64,000 bases of DNA, taken from assembly GCA_030765065.1 (NCBI GenBank), contig CM060988.1:195918565-195982564 (forward strand), given 5' to 3'. A model generated the notes under the pieces. That model saw nothing but the letters and a program-made list of their open reading frames with translations. It searched no databases and was not told the origin of the DNA. This document shows, one piece after another, positions 22,844 through 34,737 of the stretch. Position 1 is the stretch's first letter; each line of letters starts with the position of its first letter. Position numbers and translations under genes: made by a program. Origin of the DNA: Deroplatys truncata. Taxonomy: Eukaryota > Arthropoda > Insecta > Mantodea > Mantidae.

Positions 22844-24717
22844 TAAGGTGAGCAGACATCCATATTAGCCGAGACATTCCCCCTCTTTTTTTAGTCTGTC
22901 CAATCTTTTTTCATGGGAGAAACAGGACACCAAAATGTCTCTTTTTTGTGGTAATGACTTATTGGCATAAAATGCCATTAACTATAGTTATCAAAAATTC
23001 AAAATGTCCTTTTTGCATCAATTTGATGAGAATAAAGATACTAACAACTGACAAAGCAAAGCGCTGTTTATATTATGGATCTACTCATAATACACACCTG
23101 AAACCATATGGAGATTTTGCTTGGAAAAGTACAATTGTGGATGACAACTGAACTGTGGCATCAACAAACAAATCGCAATCATTCGTGTTTGATGTGAATG
23201 CCGCCAACAATAACAAAAATTGTAAATGTATATGCCTGAGTCAAAAGAAAATTCTTGCAGTTGCGACTTCAGTAGAAGACAGTACTGTGTTCTGCATTTA
23301 TGAAATAATAAAATAAAGTGAACTTTTGTAAACTTGAGTGCTAAAACACTTGAAATTAATAATAAGCCACCGCCGAAAAGGAAGTGGTTTTTTAATAGTG
23401 AACTACAAAAGGAATATCTATACGTTAAACAAACAATTTCTGACTCAGATGTTCAATGCAATAAGTGTGCATCTACTTTCAGTATAAGCTATGGGGGGGG
23501 GGGAAGAAACGGATATATTACAATATATAAATAGTGAAAAACATAGAAGCATGATGCATGCAAGTGCTTTCTTCTAGTCTAGTGTATTGACTAATTCCTT
23601 TCTCTACTAGGTATAGTAAGTAGGGGAAGTATTGTATTCCACCCAAAAATTCGATACCGAGATTTCACCAGAAATATATGTTTTGAGGCCCCCTGAATCT
23701 AAAAAAAGCATTTTTGGAAACATCTCCGTGTGTGTGTGTGTCTGTGAACAGCATTACTCAGAAACGAACAGTCGGATAAACACCAAACTTGGTATTTAGG
23801 TTCAGTATCTTCCAGAAATGCGAGACGAAGGTTTTCAAGAAAATCCCCCACCCCAGATTACCCTTTGCATGGAACATTTTTCGAACATTTTAATTTTCTC
23901 AAAAATGGCTCTAACAATTTTGAATAAAATACCATAAGTTTAAGACATTTTTATGGCAATGTATGGGAATGTCTTCAAAAGTATTCTTTATTGTGAACGA
24001 CTTTTGCATAACTGATAAACCATAAGAGATAGACTAAATTTTACTACACAAAACATATAGATCGCGTTAAAATACACAATTTATGTCATATTCATTTTTT
24101 TTGTTAAATGAACCATTTTCGAGATAAATTTTCCAATACTTGTACTTTTTCTCAAATGGAAATTCCTTATCCATTTTTTTTTTTTTTTTTGACCTGGACA
24201 TGCAAAAGAGAATGGAATACTCCACATAGCAAACAGCTCTTAAAATATTTGACTATCGCTTAAAGCCTAGCAATTCCCCTTGCACCTAAAAGAAAATTAG
24301 CAATAAGATTAACATCTCGATTAACATGAACCATATGGAGAATAAGTGTTTGTAAAAATAGTGAGTGTAACACATCAGTTTTTTTTTTTTTTTTAAGTGA
24401 AGGTTTTGGTGATAAAGATATTAAATTAGCAGCTGTTGAAGAAGCGTTCCTTACCATACTATCTACCACAATTAATCTTTCAGAGCAATGGACTGTACTT
24501 CTTAACTTATCCAACGTATGAGGAATGTCTCCTGCACTAATAATTTTACAGGATTGTTTGGCTGGAGTGAATTCAGAGCTAGTGTATATGTAAGTTACAC
24601 ATCTATTTATTATTGGTTTCGAAACCTTCGGATTTATGACGAACCAATTCCACGCATTCTCTTTTGTCCCTTATTTCATTGAGAAAAATTTTAAATGTGT
24701 CCCGTTTTCTTACCTTA
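22844..24717 (+). mobile_element. hAT-family DNA transposon (copy 2), rearranged
   Basis: Starts TAAGGTGAGCAGACATCC and ends with TAAGGTAAGAAAACGGG on the reverse strand, both near the TAGGGTGACCAGACGTCC type of hAT end. The flanking 8-bp duplication is GTATAGTC (22,836-22,843) and GAATAGTC (24,718-24,725), the length expected for hAT. The right arm is continuous across the point (near 40,905), so this insertion is left-only. Only the BED-finger N-terminus of the transposase is recognisable. The interior from about 23,640 looks like foreign repeat with a (GT)n run at 23,729 and long T tracts. Confidence 0.85.
23334..23534 (+). pseudogene. hAT transposase N-terminus with BED-type zinc finger, truncated
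   Basis: The plus strand reads KRKWFFNSELQKEYLYVKQT, then SDSDVQCNKCASTFSI, then a G-rich tract where the frame fails. The C-x2-C pair and following pattern fit the BED finger that opens hAT transposases of this type; the His pair is lost to the frameshift at the run of G (23,492-23,501). Confidence 0.7.
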
Positions 24718-24999
24718 GAATAGTCACTACATTTCCGTTTCACTATATCAAATGAAGATCTACCCTGTGTAATCTAACAACCACGCCCAATAAAGGGATT
24801 ACTCGCACCAAACTGTCTTTCTAAGTCATTTGTTGCAGAATACTGGGATTGAAATAAAGAATGACATATTAGAGCTTACTAGCATCCACCATTTTATATC
24901 AGGTTCAGGATTATGGATTTAATCTTATGTGCCATGTGCAGTCATAACCTCCTAGATACTAAATGTGTTGTACATTTTATTCGTTGCAGTCATTCTGTC

Positions 25000-25236
25000 A
25001 ATCGATTCATGAATGGACAATGGTGCCTGTATCTTCTGTTCTATTCACCAGTTAACTAGGCAGTAAGTGGTGGTCCAAGTGCACAATTCGTTCATGAACT
25101 GTCCCCTTGTCTGCTGGCCTGCCTTACGGTACAATTTGTTCATGAGTCGTCCCCTGTTTGCAGCTGAATTACGCAATCACGACTTTGTTGTTACATATGC
25201 CAAGTAATTAACAATGAACATTTATTATTATTATTA

Positions 25237-25281
<45 letters not shown>

Positions 25282-25530
25282 GTTTATGTAAGATCGTGCT
25301 AGTGCAAAAATATTGTATCGATTTCATTTCATCAAAATCGAGAAATGTTTTATGGATGAGAATGTGTTTATATCAATGCATAGTATATAAATTAATGATT
25401 TTAAATTATAATATTTTTATAATCAAAATGTTCTTTAACTAAAGAATACTAAACTTTCCTGTGTTTTCCTCCATTTTGCATATATTTTAGTTTTGTGTAT
25501 TAGATCTCAACAAAACAGGTGGTACCTTGA
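25000..25530. other. Inner end of the left arm, microsatellite and AT-rich DNA
   Basis: Inverted homology fades here. A (TTA)n microsatellite with one interruption lies at 25,222-25,280. No gene recognised up to the start of retroelement A. Confidence 0.6.
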
Positions 25531-26408
25531 ATTTATTTGTGTCGGGGGTTATACGGGAGATTGACTTCGAAGTGGATCTTAACGAAATTCGTGCGCATCT
25601 CAGCTCGACTGAACAATTACCGGTGCATCATATTCTGCGCTTTAATGGTAGAACACAGTTGGAAAAACCCAATAGGTTCCTACTCGAACCCTTAAAATGA
25701 CTTTTCGAAGGCAACATTTGCCTACGTATATTTATCTCTACTACCAACGCTTTTAAGTGGATCGATATAATACAAGGATTGTCGTTTGTACGAATTGTGG
25801 AAAAGTCCATCGTAGGGCGAAATTCTGTAAAAATAGGAAACGTCTCGCATGCGGACAGGATCACTTGGACACATCAATTGTAAACAAGAACACTTGCCCA
25901 CTGAAAAAGAGAAATGCTCAGCATATCATCTGGAAACCCAAATTATGAATACAATTGCAACTCTGTCGGCATCACGATCGGACAGATATCTTATGCAGAG
26001 ATAATGCGTACCCCATCTATAGGTACCGTCTCCCCGGACGCAGCCGGGGGAAAGCTTTCCAACAATGCCGTCTAAAGCGCATCCTTCGCCAGGTGTCGCG
26101 TCGGTGGCACCGGGACGAGGGGACCGGGAGTCCACGTGTCCAATAAACGTAAATGTAATGATAACAGTCCTCCGACAACCCCGGATTGGATCCATGAGCG
26201 CTGGGCCCCACATGGGGGATGGCCCGAAGCCGCCCATACATTCACTACCCCGACCGAAGAAACATGGGACCAGTGGGGGAGTTTGGGGGGGGAGACCTGT
26301 ATCCGACGTGGTTTGCGGAAATGGGTAGGGGACATCACAGAACAGCAAACTATTAGAAGTGCAACTCCCGTGTTAAACGTTGGAAACACGAGGGCGATCG
26401 CAGCGTGA
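25530..26408 (+). pseudogene. Non-LTR element A, ORF1 (gag-like) remnant
   Basis: Begins with GVIREIDFEVDLNEIRAHL and RFNGRTQLEKPNRFLLEP, in the manner of the RNA-recognition part of retroelement ORF1 proteins. A cysteine-rich stretch (VCTNCGKVHRRAKFCKN, then LACGQDH) fits zinc knuckles. A Pro- and Gly-rich tail follows (25,960-26,400), including ISYAEIMRTP. Stops at about 25,700 and 25,757 and later shifts break it. Base composition is richer in GC than the flanks. The nucleocapsid-like role is inferred from the motif pattern. Confidence 0.7.
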
Positions 26409-26476
26409 GTAGTGATCTGGGGTTGAACTAAACTATGAAAAATCGTGCTCTCGGATGATGACGTCACTCGTAGCTA

Positions 26477-26748
26477 CTACAGCTGTATTTTTCATACCTG
26501 CCTAGCTGTCTGCTCAGCTGATCATATGTTCCAATATTGTATCGCTACTGACGACGTACAACGTTAATTACGTGAGCTTCAATAATCGTGATTGCACTTG
26601 GAGTTATTCATATTTCTTTTTAAAGGAGTCGATTAAAGCTCACATAAAATAACTTGTCACTGTCATCTGTAGCAATACAATATTAGAACACAATTATGAT
26701 CAGTTGAACACTCACAGCTAGGCTAGTATGAAAAACACAACTGTTTAT
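26477..26748. mobile_element. Foldback element in retroelement A
   Basis: A second large palindrome. The left half starts ACAGCTGTATTTTTCATAC and includes CCAATATTGTAT and ACGTGAGCTTCAAT. The right half repeats these in reverse complement (ATTGAAGCTCACAT-like, ATACAATATTAG, GTATGAAAAACACAACTG). Arms of about 130 bp with about 80% pairing. Non-coding, MITE-like. It lies between the ORF1 and ORF2 remnants of element A. Confidence 0.7.
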
Positions 26749-26749
26749 T

Positions 26750-27540
26750 CCTGTGTAACTTATTAAATTATCCAATAGTCGGCACATACATTGCTTTTTA
26801 TATAATATTATTGGGGTTAATAGAGGTTGCTGAATGTTTCTATGTCATAATACATAATGGTCACATTTAAATTTTTGAGAGTGAATGAGATCCAGCACCT
26901 TGCAATAATTTCTTCTGCATGCTTCATAGTAAAATCTTTTGCACTTAAACTGCCTCCATGGTTTGTTTGAACTTCCAACCAACAGTAGGATGTGGAATTT
27001 GACAGGAAAATTGGAAGAATAACACAGGTTTGACACTTGTTATTTTATTCTACTCTAGATAGCGCAATACAATTTGACATGAATAACTTAATTCCATTTC
27101 CTACAAAGAAACTTCTGCACACATTATATGCAATAGTGTAGCTATTGTTTGTCATTCACTAAATTGCTATTAGCAGTGCAATAAATGTCATTAGCAAGTT
27201 TCACCACACCATTTATTTCGTTATATTAATTCGTTATATAAAAATGTTGCAACATACAGTAACCTATCAGTTTTCTACCTCATTCTACGAATATCACTGA
27301 AGTTAATAGAAAATACCAATATTACAACAAATATACATTCAATCAGAAATAGCGTAAATGTATGATTACCGTCTCGGCTTTGTTCCTGGTGAAAAAACTT
27401 AGGGCGAAAACTTCCAGCTATAAAAATCCAAGATGGTCCCTGTCTTCGTGCCTCTGCCATTTAGTTCGTTACGAACGTCCAAACTTGAAACAGCCAATCA
27501 GAAAATTCGCCTTTCCCGCAAAAGTACAACTAGTGACACA
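26750..27540. other. AT-rich insertion within element A, no gene seen
   Basis: About 800 bp of composition unlike the element on either side. Around 27,440-27,500 it holds a CCAATC box and an AAGATGG motif, found in some promoters but here unsupported. No protein recognised. Confidence 0.4.
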
Positions 27541-27542
27541 CC

Positions 27543-30500
27543 GTGCCCATGTGGGGAGTTAGTGCCCTCGGTTTCCACTTAGCCAATCCAACCATCACCC
27601 CTGTGGGGGACATGGTATGCTGGCTCCAAAAGGAGGGCCACCTATACCGAAGACGCGCGATCCCAAGGGGATTACAGAAGTTAGTTAACCTGCAACAACT
27701 TCAAACGCTATTTCTCAAACTATGTAAGCTGGCACTTCCACGCCCTACAGGGGCTACACCATCAACTGCACTAATAAAATGCAGGAATGAATACTCCGCC
27801 GGTACTTTATTATTGGAATGCTAGTTGCAAAGAAGGCGGAATTACAAGCATATCTAGCACGTATTCAGATCCTTGTTTTGACCATAGTACAGACCTGCTT
27901 GAAGGAAGGGCAGACCCTCGCATGGGGAACTGTAGCCATTTGTGTCCAGTTCATCTTCAGGTATACAATTGGAAGACAGGCATCCCATCATCGCCACATC
28001 TCGAGGCGGTTCGGCTTGTGATAGGGGACATAACTATCTCGGTGTTTACATTGCAGGCACACGACTTACAGTGCAGGAGTGGGAAAGGTATCTCATCTCC
28101 GTTCCTCTAAATGTTTACTCGGTGGCGACTTTAATTTAGGTAACTTCGCAATTCTCACGCAACAACGAAGGCACAATTTCTACTAGGCCAACTTGCGACT
28201 AAGCATCTTTACACAACCCCATTCGACACGGCAAGGCTCGCTTCACCAGCTGGATTCTTCGCCGGACGTAATATTTGCTATACAGGACGTAACACAATTG
28301 CATTTAATCCGTCTCAACTATACCACGAGTAGAGATCATTATTACCCGTTTCTACTCTACACCCGTTCTGCTCCCACAATTACTCCTTTGACAGACATCT
28401 TTACCGCAAAGGTGGCTTTTCTCCTACCCACTTCCAAGCTTACCTCCAACATACTACCCACTGCTCAGCGATGCAGATGTAACCGGTGAACTCCTAGAGG
28501 ACACTATCATTATCTGGAGCACTTCCATCCGAAAGTACCACGACGCCTTCGCTGAACTCCTAGACCACCTTGGTGGACAACTGATTGCGGAGAAACGACA
28601 GCTATATACCCAATATAATCGGGAACGCACCAGAGACGCCTTTTTCTTAGTGAGAGCTAAGGAGGCGCAGGTCCTCGTTGCATCGATAAGATTAAACGAG
28701 CTGCTTGGACAAGTTTTTGCAGTTCGACTTCAGCACGAACACCCACTGCTCAAGTTTGGAGAGGTCTTGCGTGGTTCACTAAAGCTAGGTACTCGGAACT
28801 TCAGCCGATCTCGGGACAACCATAGCTGCAATCCGAATTTCTGTCATGTAGCGTCAGATTCGATCCTGGACTCCCTTTGCCTCCTCCCATAGGTTCTAAC
28901 GTCTTGGACCACCTGTGTCGCCCTGCCATGGGGGCTGATATCCGCAGTATTTTAATTAGCAATCTGATAAATCCACTCCGGGATTTGATATTACCTACCG
29001 GGATTTCAAGGTCTTACGGCATAGATGGTATACGCTCCTAGCGATTGCCTTCACTCATATTCTCCGTACTGGAGTTCCATCTGAATCGTGGCGGGATGTG
29101 ATTATTTACCCGATATTAAAGCCCCGTTGCGCCGGACTAACCACCACTGACTATCGGCCCATCGACATGTTACTTACCATCCGCAAAATTTTCGAAAAAT
29201 TCCTTCAGGACCGCCTGAGTTTTTATTTGGAGCGGTGTAACATATGGCCCGGCACTCAATACGGATTTCGGAGAGATTATGGCACCACTTACCCCTTATA
29301 CATTCTCCTTACAGACGTGCATATCGCTTTTCATACGCACCAGCATGTACTGGCGCTTTTCTTGGACCTATCTGCGGCATATGCCCATGTAGTTCTACAG
29401 TCACTCATAGACCGCTTCTGTAGGTGTGATATTCCGTCACACTTATGTGCATTGCTACATGCCCTTTCTTATAATCGATGCTAGCGCCTCATTTCCATAA
29501 CTCCCAATATCGTCACACTTCCCGAGGTGACGCTGTTATATTCCTTGTATATAGGGGATATACAATCAGAGGTGACGATGTCAGCGCGTGTTTTGCAATA
29601 TGAGGACGATATGGTGAAATATGCACCGATACAACCTAATGCCAGGACCGACTTTAGACTTTTCGAACAAGACTGCCTTCGTGTTATTCAGTTTCTGCAA
29701 ACCTTGGGAATGCCCGTGAATATCCGTAAAACCAAATGGGTTCACTTTCGTCGATCTACCCAACCCTCACCTTTTACTCTCCGATTACAATACCATAACC
29801 TTAACCCGACACCTAGGTCAAATTTTTAGGCCTTTATTTGCAACACAATCTCTCATCGACAGCACATTACAAATATATTTTAACGAACTTGATATGCACC
29901 AAGAACTTATTTAGAGCAATGGCGGCCCGACATTGGGGTCCTACCGCCACTTATACACGCCAAACTGGAATATGGACAGCTTCTTGCGCCACCGCTGTCA
30001 CGTGGGACTAGTCGGACTTTGGACACATACAATCGACGCTCGGTGTACACTTTCTAGCTGACCTAATGCCACATTCTCATACTCCGTTATTACCCTAACT
30101 TATTCGCATATATGAAACACTATGCGGCAGACCTGGTGGGGTGGCACATTCACCTTTTCCACTCCTACGCGGTCTCGCGATCCTTCGTCGACGCGACGAC
30201 TTTTTCCGTACGCCTGTATACTCTGCGTTTCTGCTAGACTTTATGGACCACACCCTCCCCGCTAATGTACATGTTGACATAACAACATTCATATCTAGAG
30301 TATTACTTATACGCCACTCTGGAACGCAAACCTGGACAACCCTAAGTCAGACTGGAAGGACAACTCAACACGCTTAATTTTTACAGACGGTTCCTAAACC
30401 CCTAATGGCACTAGTGCAACTATTTATGTCGGAAGCGTTTACATGGAGACTATACGACCGCATATCTATTTAATCGGCGGAGACCATTGCGACTTATAGA

Positions 30501-30800
30501 GCCCTAAAATACTTGCAATTTCATCTGGTCACTAATTGTATCACATTTACCGATTGTCCAGTCTTTTAACTGTCCTACAACGTCCGGTACGATGGTCCAG
30601 GGTCCCAATTCACGAAATTCTCATTCGCAACCTCCTACATAGTTTACCTGCGAATGTACGCATTTGTTTCACCTGGATACCGGGTCACGTGAGGATCCCA
30701 GGTAATGAAAGAGTTGAGGTAGCAGCACGACGATATGTACACAGTTCCGAATACCACCATCTGACATCGCACGGCATACTCTACGGAATGTGCCCGATAT
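27543..30800 (+). pseudogene. Non-LTR element A, ORF2: endonuclease, reverse transcriptase, RNase H
   Basis: A decayed ORF2 in the order endonuclease-RT-RNase H. Endonuclease start at 27,818 (KKAELQAYLARIQI, then VQTCLKEGQTLAW). RT: TTDYRPIDMLLTIRKIFEKF and YGFRRDYGTTYPLYILL (29,140-29,310), LALFLDLSAAYAHV (29,350), and the catalytic box QYEDDM at about 29,600, where YADD is expected. RNase H: TDGS at about 30,385 and FTWIPGHVRIPGNERVEVAA at about 30,670. Many stops and frameshifts. The domain set suggests the I-like group, but the clade was not tested. The zinc-knuckle tail of this ORF seems to lie at 34,520-34,735, beyond element B. Confidence 0.8.
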
Positions 30801-30925
30801 AAAAAAAACCAAACACGACTGTCGACGGATCACTTAACGACTTTCGTATCTTGCTTTCGACAATTACCAAACCGAGTCCTTTCTTATTATTTTCGCATTA
30901 TATTAAATGTTATTAATATCATCCA

Positions 30926-33900
30926 TTGAGAGGAATGGTTATACTAAACATGGATTACATTTATGCGCTCATGGCAAGGATAAGCTGTCGCACATCATTG
31001 CTGAGAGCATTGCATGTACATCTATGGGTAATACCAATAATATTCCTGCAATTGTTAACAGTAGAGTCTCCCCTTTTTAAGCTAAATAAGAGATATGGAA
31101 GGACATTACAAGTAATTGAAACAGAGAAATTAGACAAATACTGCACACAATCAACAAAAATACATTACTCATTAACAGCATTTCATCAAAATATTAAAAG
31201 TTTAAGAAATAAAATGTCTGAGTTATTAATTAGTTTAAAAAATGAAAGTAAAAACCCAGATATCGAATGCATAACGGAACATCACATGGACAAACAGGAA
31301 ATATTACATATCTCAATGGAAGGCTACAACAGAGCAGCATATTACTGTAGAAAAAAACTCTCTAAAGGAGGTGCGAGTATCTTGATTAAGAAAAACATAA
31401 GTTTGACAACATTGATCAGGATAAGTATTGTATAGAACAAACATTTGAGTGTAGCGCGTTTCATATAGAAATGCCACACAATGAACTAATTATATTAACA
31501 GTATACAGAGCCCCAGCTGCCAATTTTGAAAACATCCTATACAATCTGGATGCTGCTCTAAAATATTTATTCAAGTCTAAAATTGAATTTATTCTTTGTG
31601 GTCACTTAAATATACACTTCATTAGAGATAGCAAAGGAACAAATTTGTTCGTTATTAGGAACCGACAACCTTCTGCATACAGTCAACTTTCCAACTAGAA
31701 TTAAAAAGAATTCCAAAACAGCTATTGATAATATTTTCGTAGATATGTCTAAAAATGAGTACCATGAAATCCAACCCTTAACTAATGGACTTTCCGACCA
31801 TGATGGACAGTTGCTTAAAATCAATAATAACATTCCCCATTCCAAAATAACGAATCATGTATCCAATTACCGAGGCATTAACAGTGAGAACATAAAACTC
31901 TTTAATTACCAGCTTTTAGAACAATCCTGGGAAGAAGTTTAAAAAAGAACAATATCAATCACAAGTTTAACTCCTTTCTAAATACTTTCATAAGGATTCA
32001 TAACTCAAGTTTTCCATCTCATGTAAAGAAAATTATTAACACACCTAGAAATGGCTGGTTAACACAAGGTATTAAGATATCCTACAAACACAAAAGAGAA
32101 CTCTACATGGCTACCAGAAATGAAATGAAATTGACTTTTATTTATGGACGCTCTTTAACTGCTATGGTTCTTAGCGTCCCATTCTATATTGGGCGTGAAA
32201 CACCGGTAATTTTGCTCAGAGGCCTCTTTATCAGGCTTGAGGTTCTTTTACGTGCCGTAAATCTACGACACCGGACCACCGGCTTTACTTCCCTTCCGAA
32301 GGAAGCCGTGCTAAGGACTTTTACGCCCGAAAAAATCCATCGCCCTCCGCCGGGTTTGAACCCGCGACCTTGGGAAATGGCTACCAGAGAAGGCAACTGT
32401 GAGAAACATTGACAACACTATAAAGAATATTGTAAAATTCTAAAAAAGGTTATAAATGTAGCTAAAAAAACTCTGCTGTTAAAAGCAGATAGGGTCCTCT
32501 AATAACAAGCCTAATACAATATGGAACATTATAGATAGATATATATAAAAAAAGAAACAAGTAAACATCACACAAAAATGAAATAAAAGAAATTACAGTA
32601 AACCATATCACCACAAGAAATAGCAACATTATATAATGAGTATTATATTCAGTTAGCAGAAAATTTATTGTTACAGTCCAAACAACAAGTGTAGGACTCT
32701 ATTTCATATTTGAAAAAAGCAAGCTTAGAACAGTCTATTTGCACAGAAATAGTACCCACGAGCACGGTAGAAGTAAATAAAATGATAAAATCCCTCAAAA
32801 GCAAGAATTCACCGGTTATACGAAATAATTACTAAGATATTAAAACTATGCGCCGATAAAATTAGCAAACCTTTAAGTCATATATGTAACTTCTCCTTTG
32901 TAACAGAGACTTTTCCTGACAGACTAAAATATTCTATAGTTAAACTACTATACAAGAAAGGGCAAAAGTCACAACTGTCGAACTATAGACCAATATCATT
33001 ACTAACTGCTTTCTCCAAAGTATTTGAAAAACTTATGTTAAAACGAATATGTCACCACCTAATTAAAAATAATATTTTAGCAAAGCAGCAGTTTGGATTT
33101 AGGAAAAGCATGTCAACCAATGATGCCACTTTCAACTTAACGAATGAAATTTTGAAATCACTTGATAATAAATGTAACACACCAGGAATATTCTGTGATC
33201 TATCAAAAGCATTTGACTGTGTAAATCATAACATACTCTTATCAAAATTATCATATTATGGCCTTAAGAATAAAACGTATCAATAGATTGCATCTTACCT
33301 ATCAAACAGACATCAAAAGGTCATAATAAATTCTGCAGATAATTCCAAGATATATTCCAAATAGTCAGAAATAAAGCATGGTATTCCACAAGGTTCAATT
33401 TTGGGTCCATTATTGTTTCTAATATATGTCAACGACCTCCCCAGAGTAATAAATGAATGTGATCACCCAGGTGTCTTTGCAGATGATACAAGTATTATAA
33501 TTAAAGAACACAACATCAGTCGCCTCTCAGAGTTATCCAACGGTATTTTCAGTGTGCTAAATAATTGGTTCGATAGTAACAAAATTCATATAAACTTTGA
33601 AACAAACTAGGTATATCAATTTTCGCACAAAAAATAAAAGTATTGCAAATATAAGAATTGAACATGAAGGCAATAACTTACTGAAACTTGTAGCATAAAA
33701 TTTCTTGCTCTTATTATAGATCATAATATGAATTGGAAAGGCCATATTAATTACACCCTACCGAAACAAAGCTCTGCATGTTTTGCAATTAAATCATTAA
33801 TTCATTTTACAAATAAAAGTATCCTGAAAACAGTATATTATGCTTATTTTTATTCAATTATGACTTAATGAATAACATTTTGGGGAAATTCAGTAGACGC

Positions 33901-34430
33901 AAAAAAAAATCTTTTGCAAAAAAAGGTAATAAGAATAATGACAGGTGTAAAGAAATCAACTCATTGTAAACCACTATTCAAAACATTTGGAATTCTATCA
34001 TTAACCTGTGAGTATATTTTAGCTGTAGTTTTAACCGTGGTTGACCACCAAAAGGTGTTCATAAAAATTCAAACATATACAGCAAACAAACCAGAAATGG
34101 GCAGGACTTACACAGGCCAAGCAATAACCTATAAGTATTCCAAAAAGGGGCTTACCGCAATGGTATAGTATTATGTAATTCCCCTCCATCATATATTAAG
34201 GAACTGAAAACTAATAAAAATAAAATCAAGTTAGCATTGAAAAGATATCTCACCACTCACATCTTCTATACAGAGGAGGATTTCTTTCATTCAAAAAAAA
34301 TAACTGACTACAAAATGTTACTGAATTTTATAAATACATTAAGTATAAATAATATTGTTTTAAAATTTTTAGCTCAAACGTACTCTAGATAAGAACTACA
34401 ATTTATTTACATACAAGAACACAATGTAAT
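30926..34430 (+). pseudogene. Non-LTR element B: endonuclease and reverse transcriptase
   Basis: A more AT-rich non-LTR ORF2. Endonuclease: HYSLTAFHQNIKSLRNKMSE (31,160), ILTVYRAP (31,493), FILCGHLNIHF (31,590), AIDNIFVD and GLSDHDGQLL (31,720-31,815). RT: SNYRPISLLTAFSKVFEKL (32,972), QQFGFRKSMSTNDA (33,085), DLSKAFDCVNHNIL (33,200), GIPQGSILGPLLFLIYVNDL (33,378) and the catalytic box VFADDTS (33,475). The C-terminus follows at 33,810-34,250 and a 3' region to about 34,510. Stops break it at several points and a SINE lies at 32,119-32,376. Jockey- or CR1-like by pattern; no RNase H seen. Confidence 0.8.
32119..32376 (-). repeat. tRNA-derived SINE, the best preserved body
   Basis: Flanked by the 12-bp duplication ATGGCTACCAGA at 32,107-32,118 and 32,377-32,388, inside element B. 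The sequence lacks the A box but otherwise looks the least mutated copy here (intact CCTTCCGAAGG palindrome and GGGTTTGAACCC B box), hence probably the youngest. Confidence 0.9.
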
Positions 34431-34519
34431 TATGTATTTACGACGTAATCTACATCCTTGAGTAGACTAGCTTTCTTTAAGCTGGTCTAGCTCACTATAG
34501 GGTCTACAGATTGAGATGT

Positions 34520-34735
34520 TATGTTATGTGGCATTGACTCCCTCCTATCATTTTCGTATTGGCTATCAAGATACGGATCAATGCACATGCAGATATCAGG
34601 GCAATATTAACCACCTGTTTTTTGAATGACACCTTCACCAGGTTGCTAGGACTAACCTTTTATCTGATCTAACCAATCTGAATAATATGGGTCCATATCA
34701 TTCACCCTCGCTCCTCCTCCTCCCCTTTCAGGGCG
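34520..34735 (+). pseudogene. Tail of non-LTR element A ORF2 (zinc-knuckle end)
   Basis: The plus strand reads HFRIGYQDTDQCTCRYQGN, then INHLFFECHLHQ, the C-x-C ... H-x4-C pattern that closes ORF2 in RNase H-bearing non-LTR elements. It begins just after element B ends and matches in type the part missing from element A at 30,800, so element B appears to have inserted into A. Confidence 0.6.
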
Positions 34736-34737
34736 CT

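Larger units (their letters stand above)
3297..25000. repeat. Left arm of a 20-kb-scale inverted duplication
   Basis: Matches 40,670-61,400 in reverse complement. Block pairs seen by eye: 3,300-3,530 with 61,200-61,400; 4,580-5,849 with 56,700-57,795; 6,240-6,330 with 56,330-56,450; 7,280-7,590 with 53,780-54,060; 8,040-8,320 with 52,620-52,880; 9,157-9,360 with 51,895-52,090; 9,440-9,480 with 51,487-51,527; 10,850-10,990 with 50,680-50,810; 11,030-11,170 with 49,360-49,490; 11,400-11,570 with 48,930-49,080; 11,847-13,060 with 47,470-48,640; 18,640-19,270 with 45,550-46,200; 19,440-19,510 with 45,310-45,420; 19,690-20,056 and 22,160-22,600 with 42,570-43,375; 22,620-22,843 with 40,910-41,130; 24,720-25,000 with 40,670-40,910. 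Gaps are arm-specific insertions. Confidence 0.93.

Noticed and set aside
25222..25280. CRISPR-like or other regular repeat array
   Set aside because: Simple TTA microsatellite; no spacers. The finger arrays are protein-coding repeats of 84 bp.
26017..26467. Several overlapping minus-strand frames in the GC-rich part of element A
   Set aside because: Low stop density from high GC; the plus-strand text fits a retroelement ORF1, and the minus frames resemble nothing.
27430..27500. Promoter or first exon for the left gene (CCAAT box, AAGATGG)
   Set aside because: It lies in the spacer inside retroelement debris and has no partner near the right arm.
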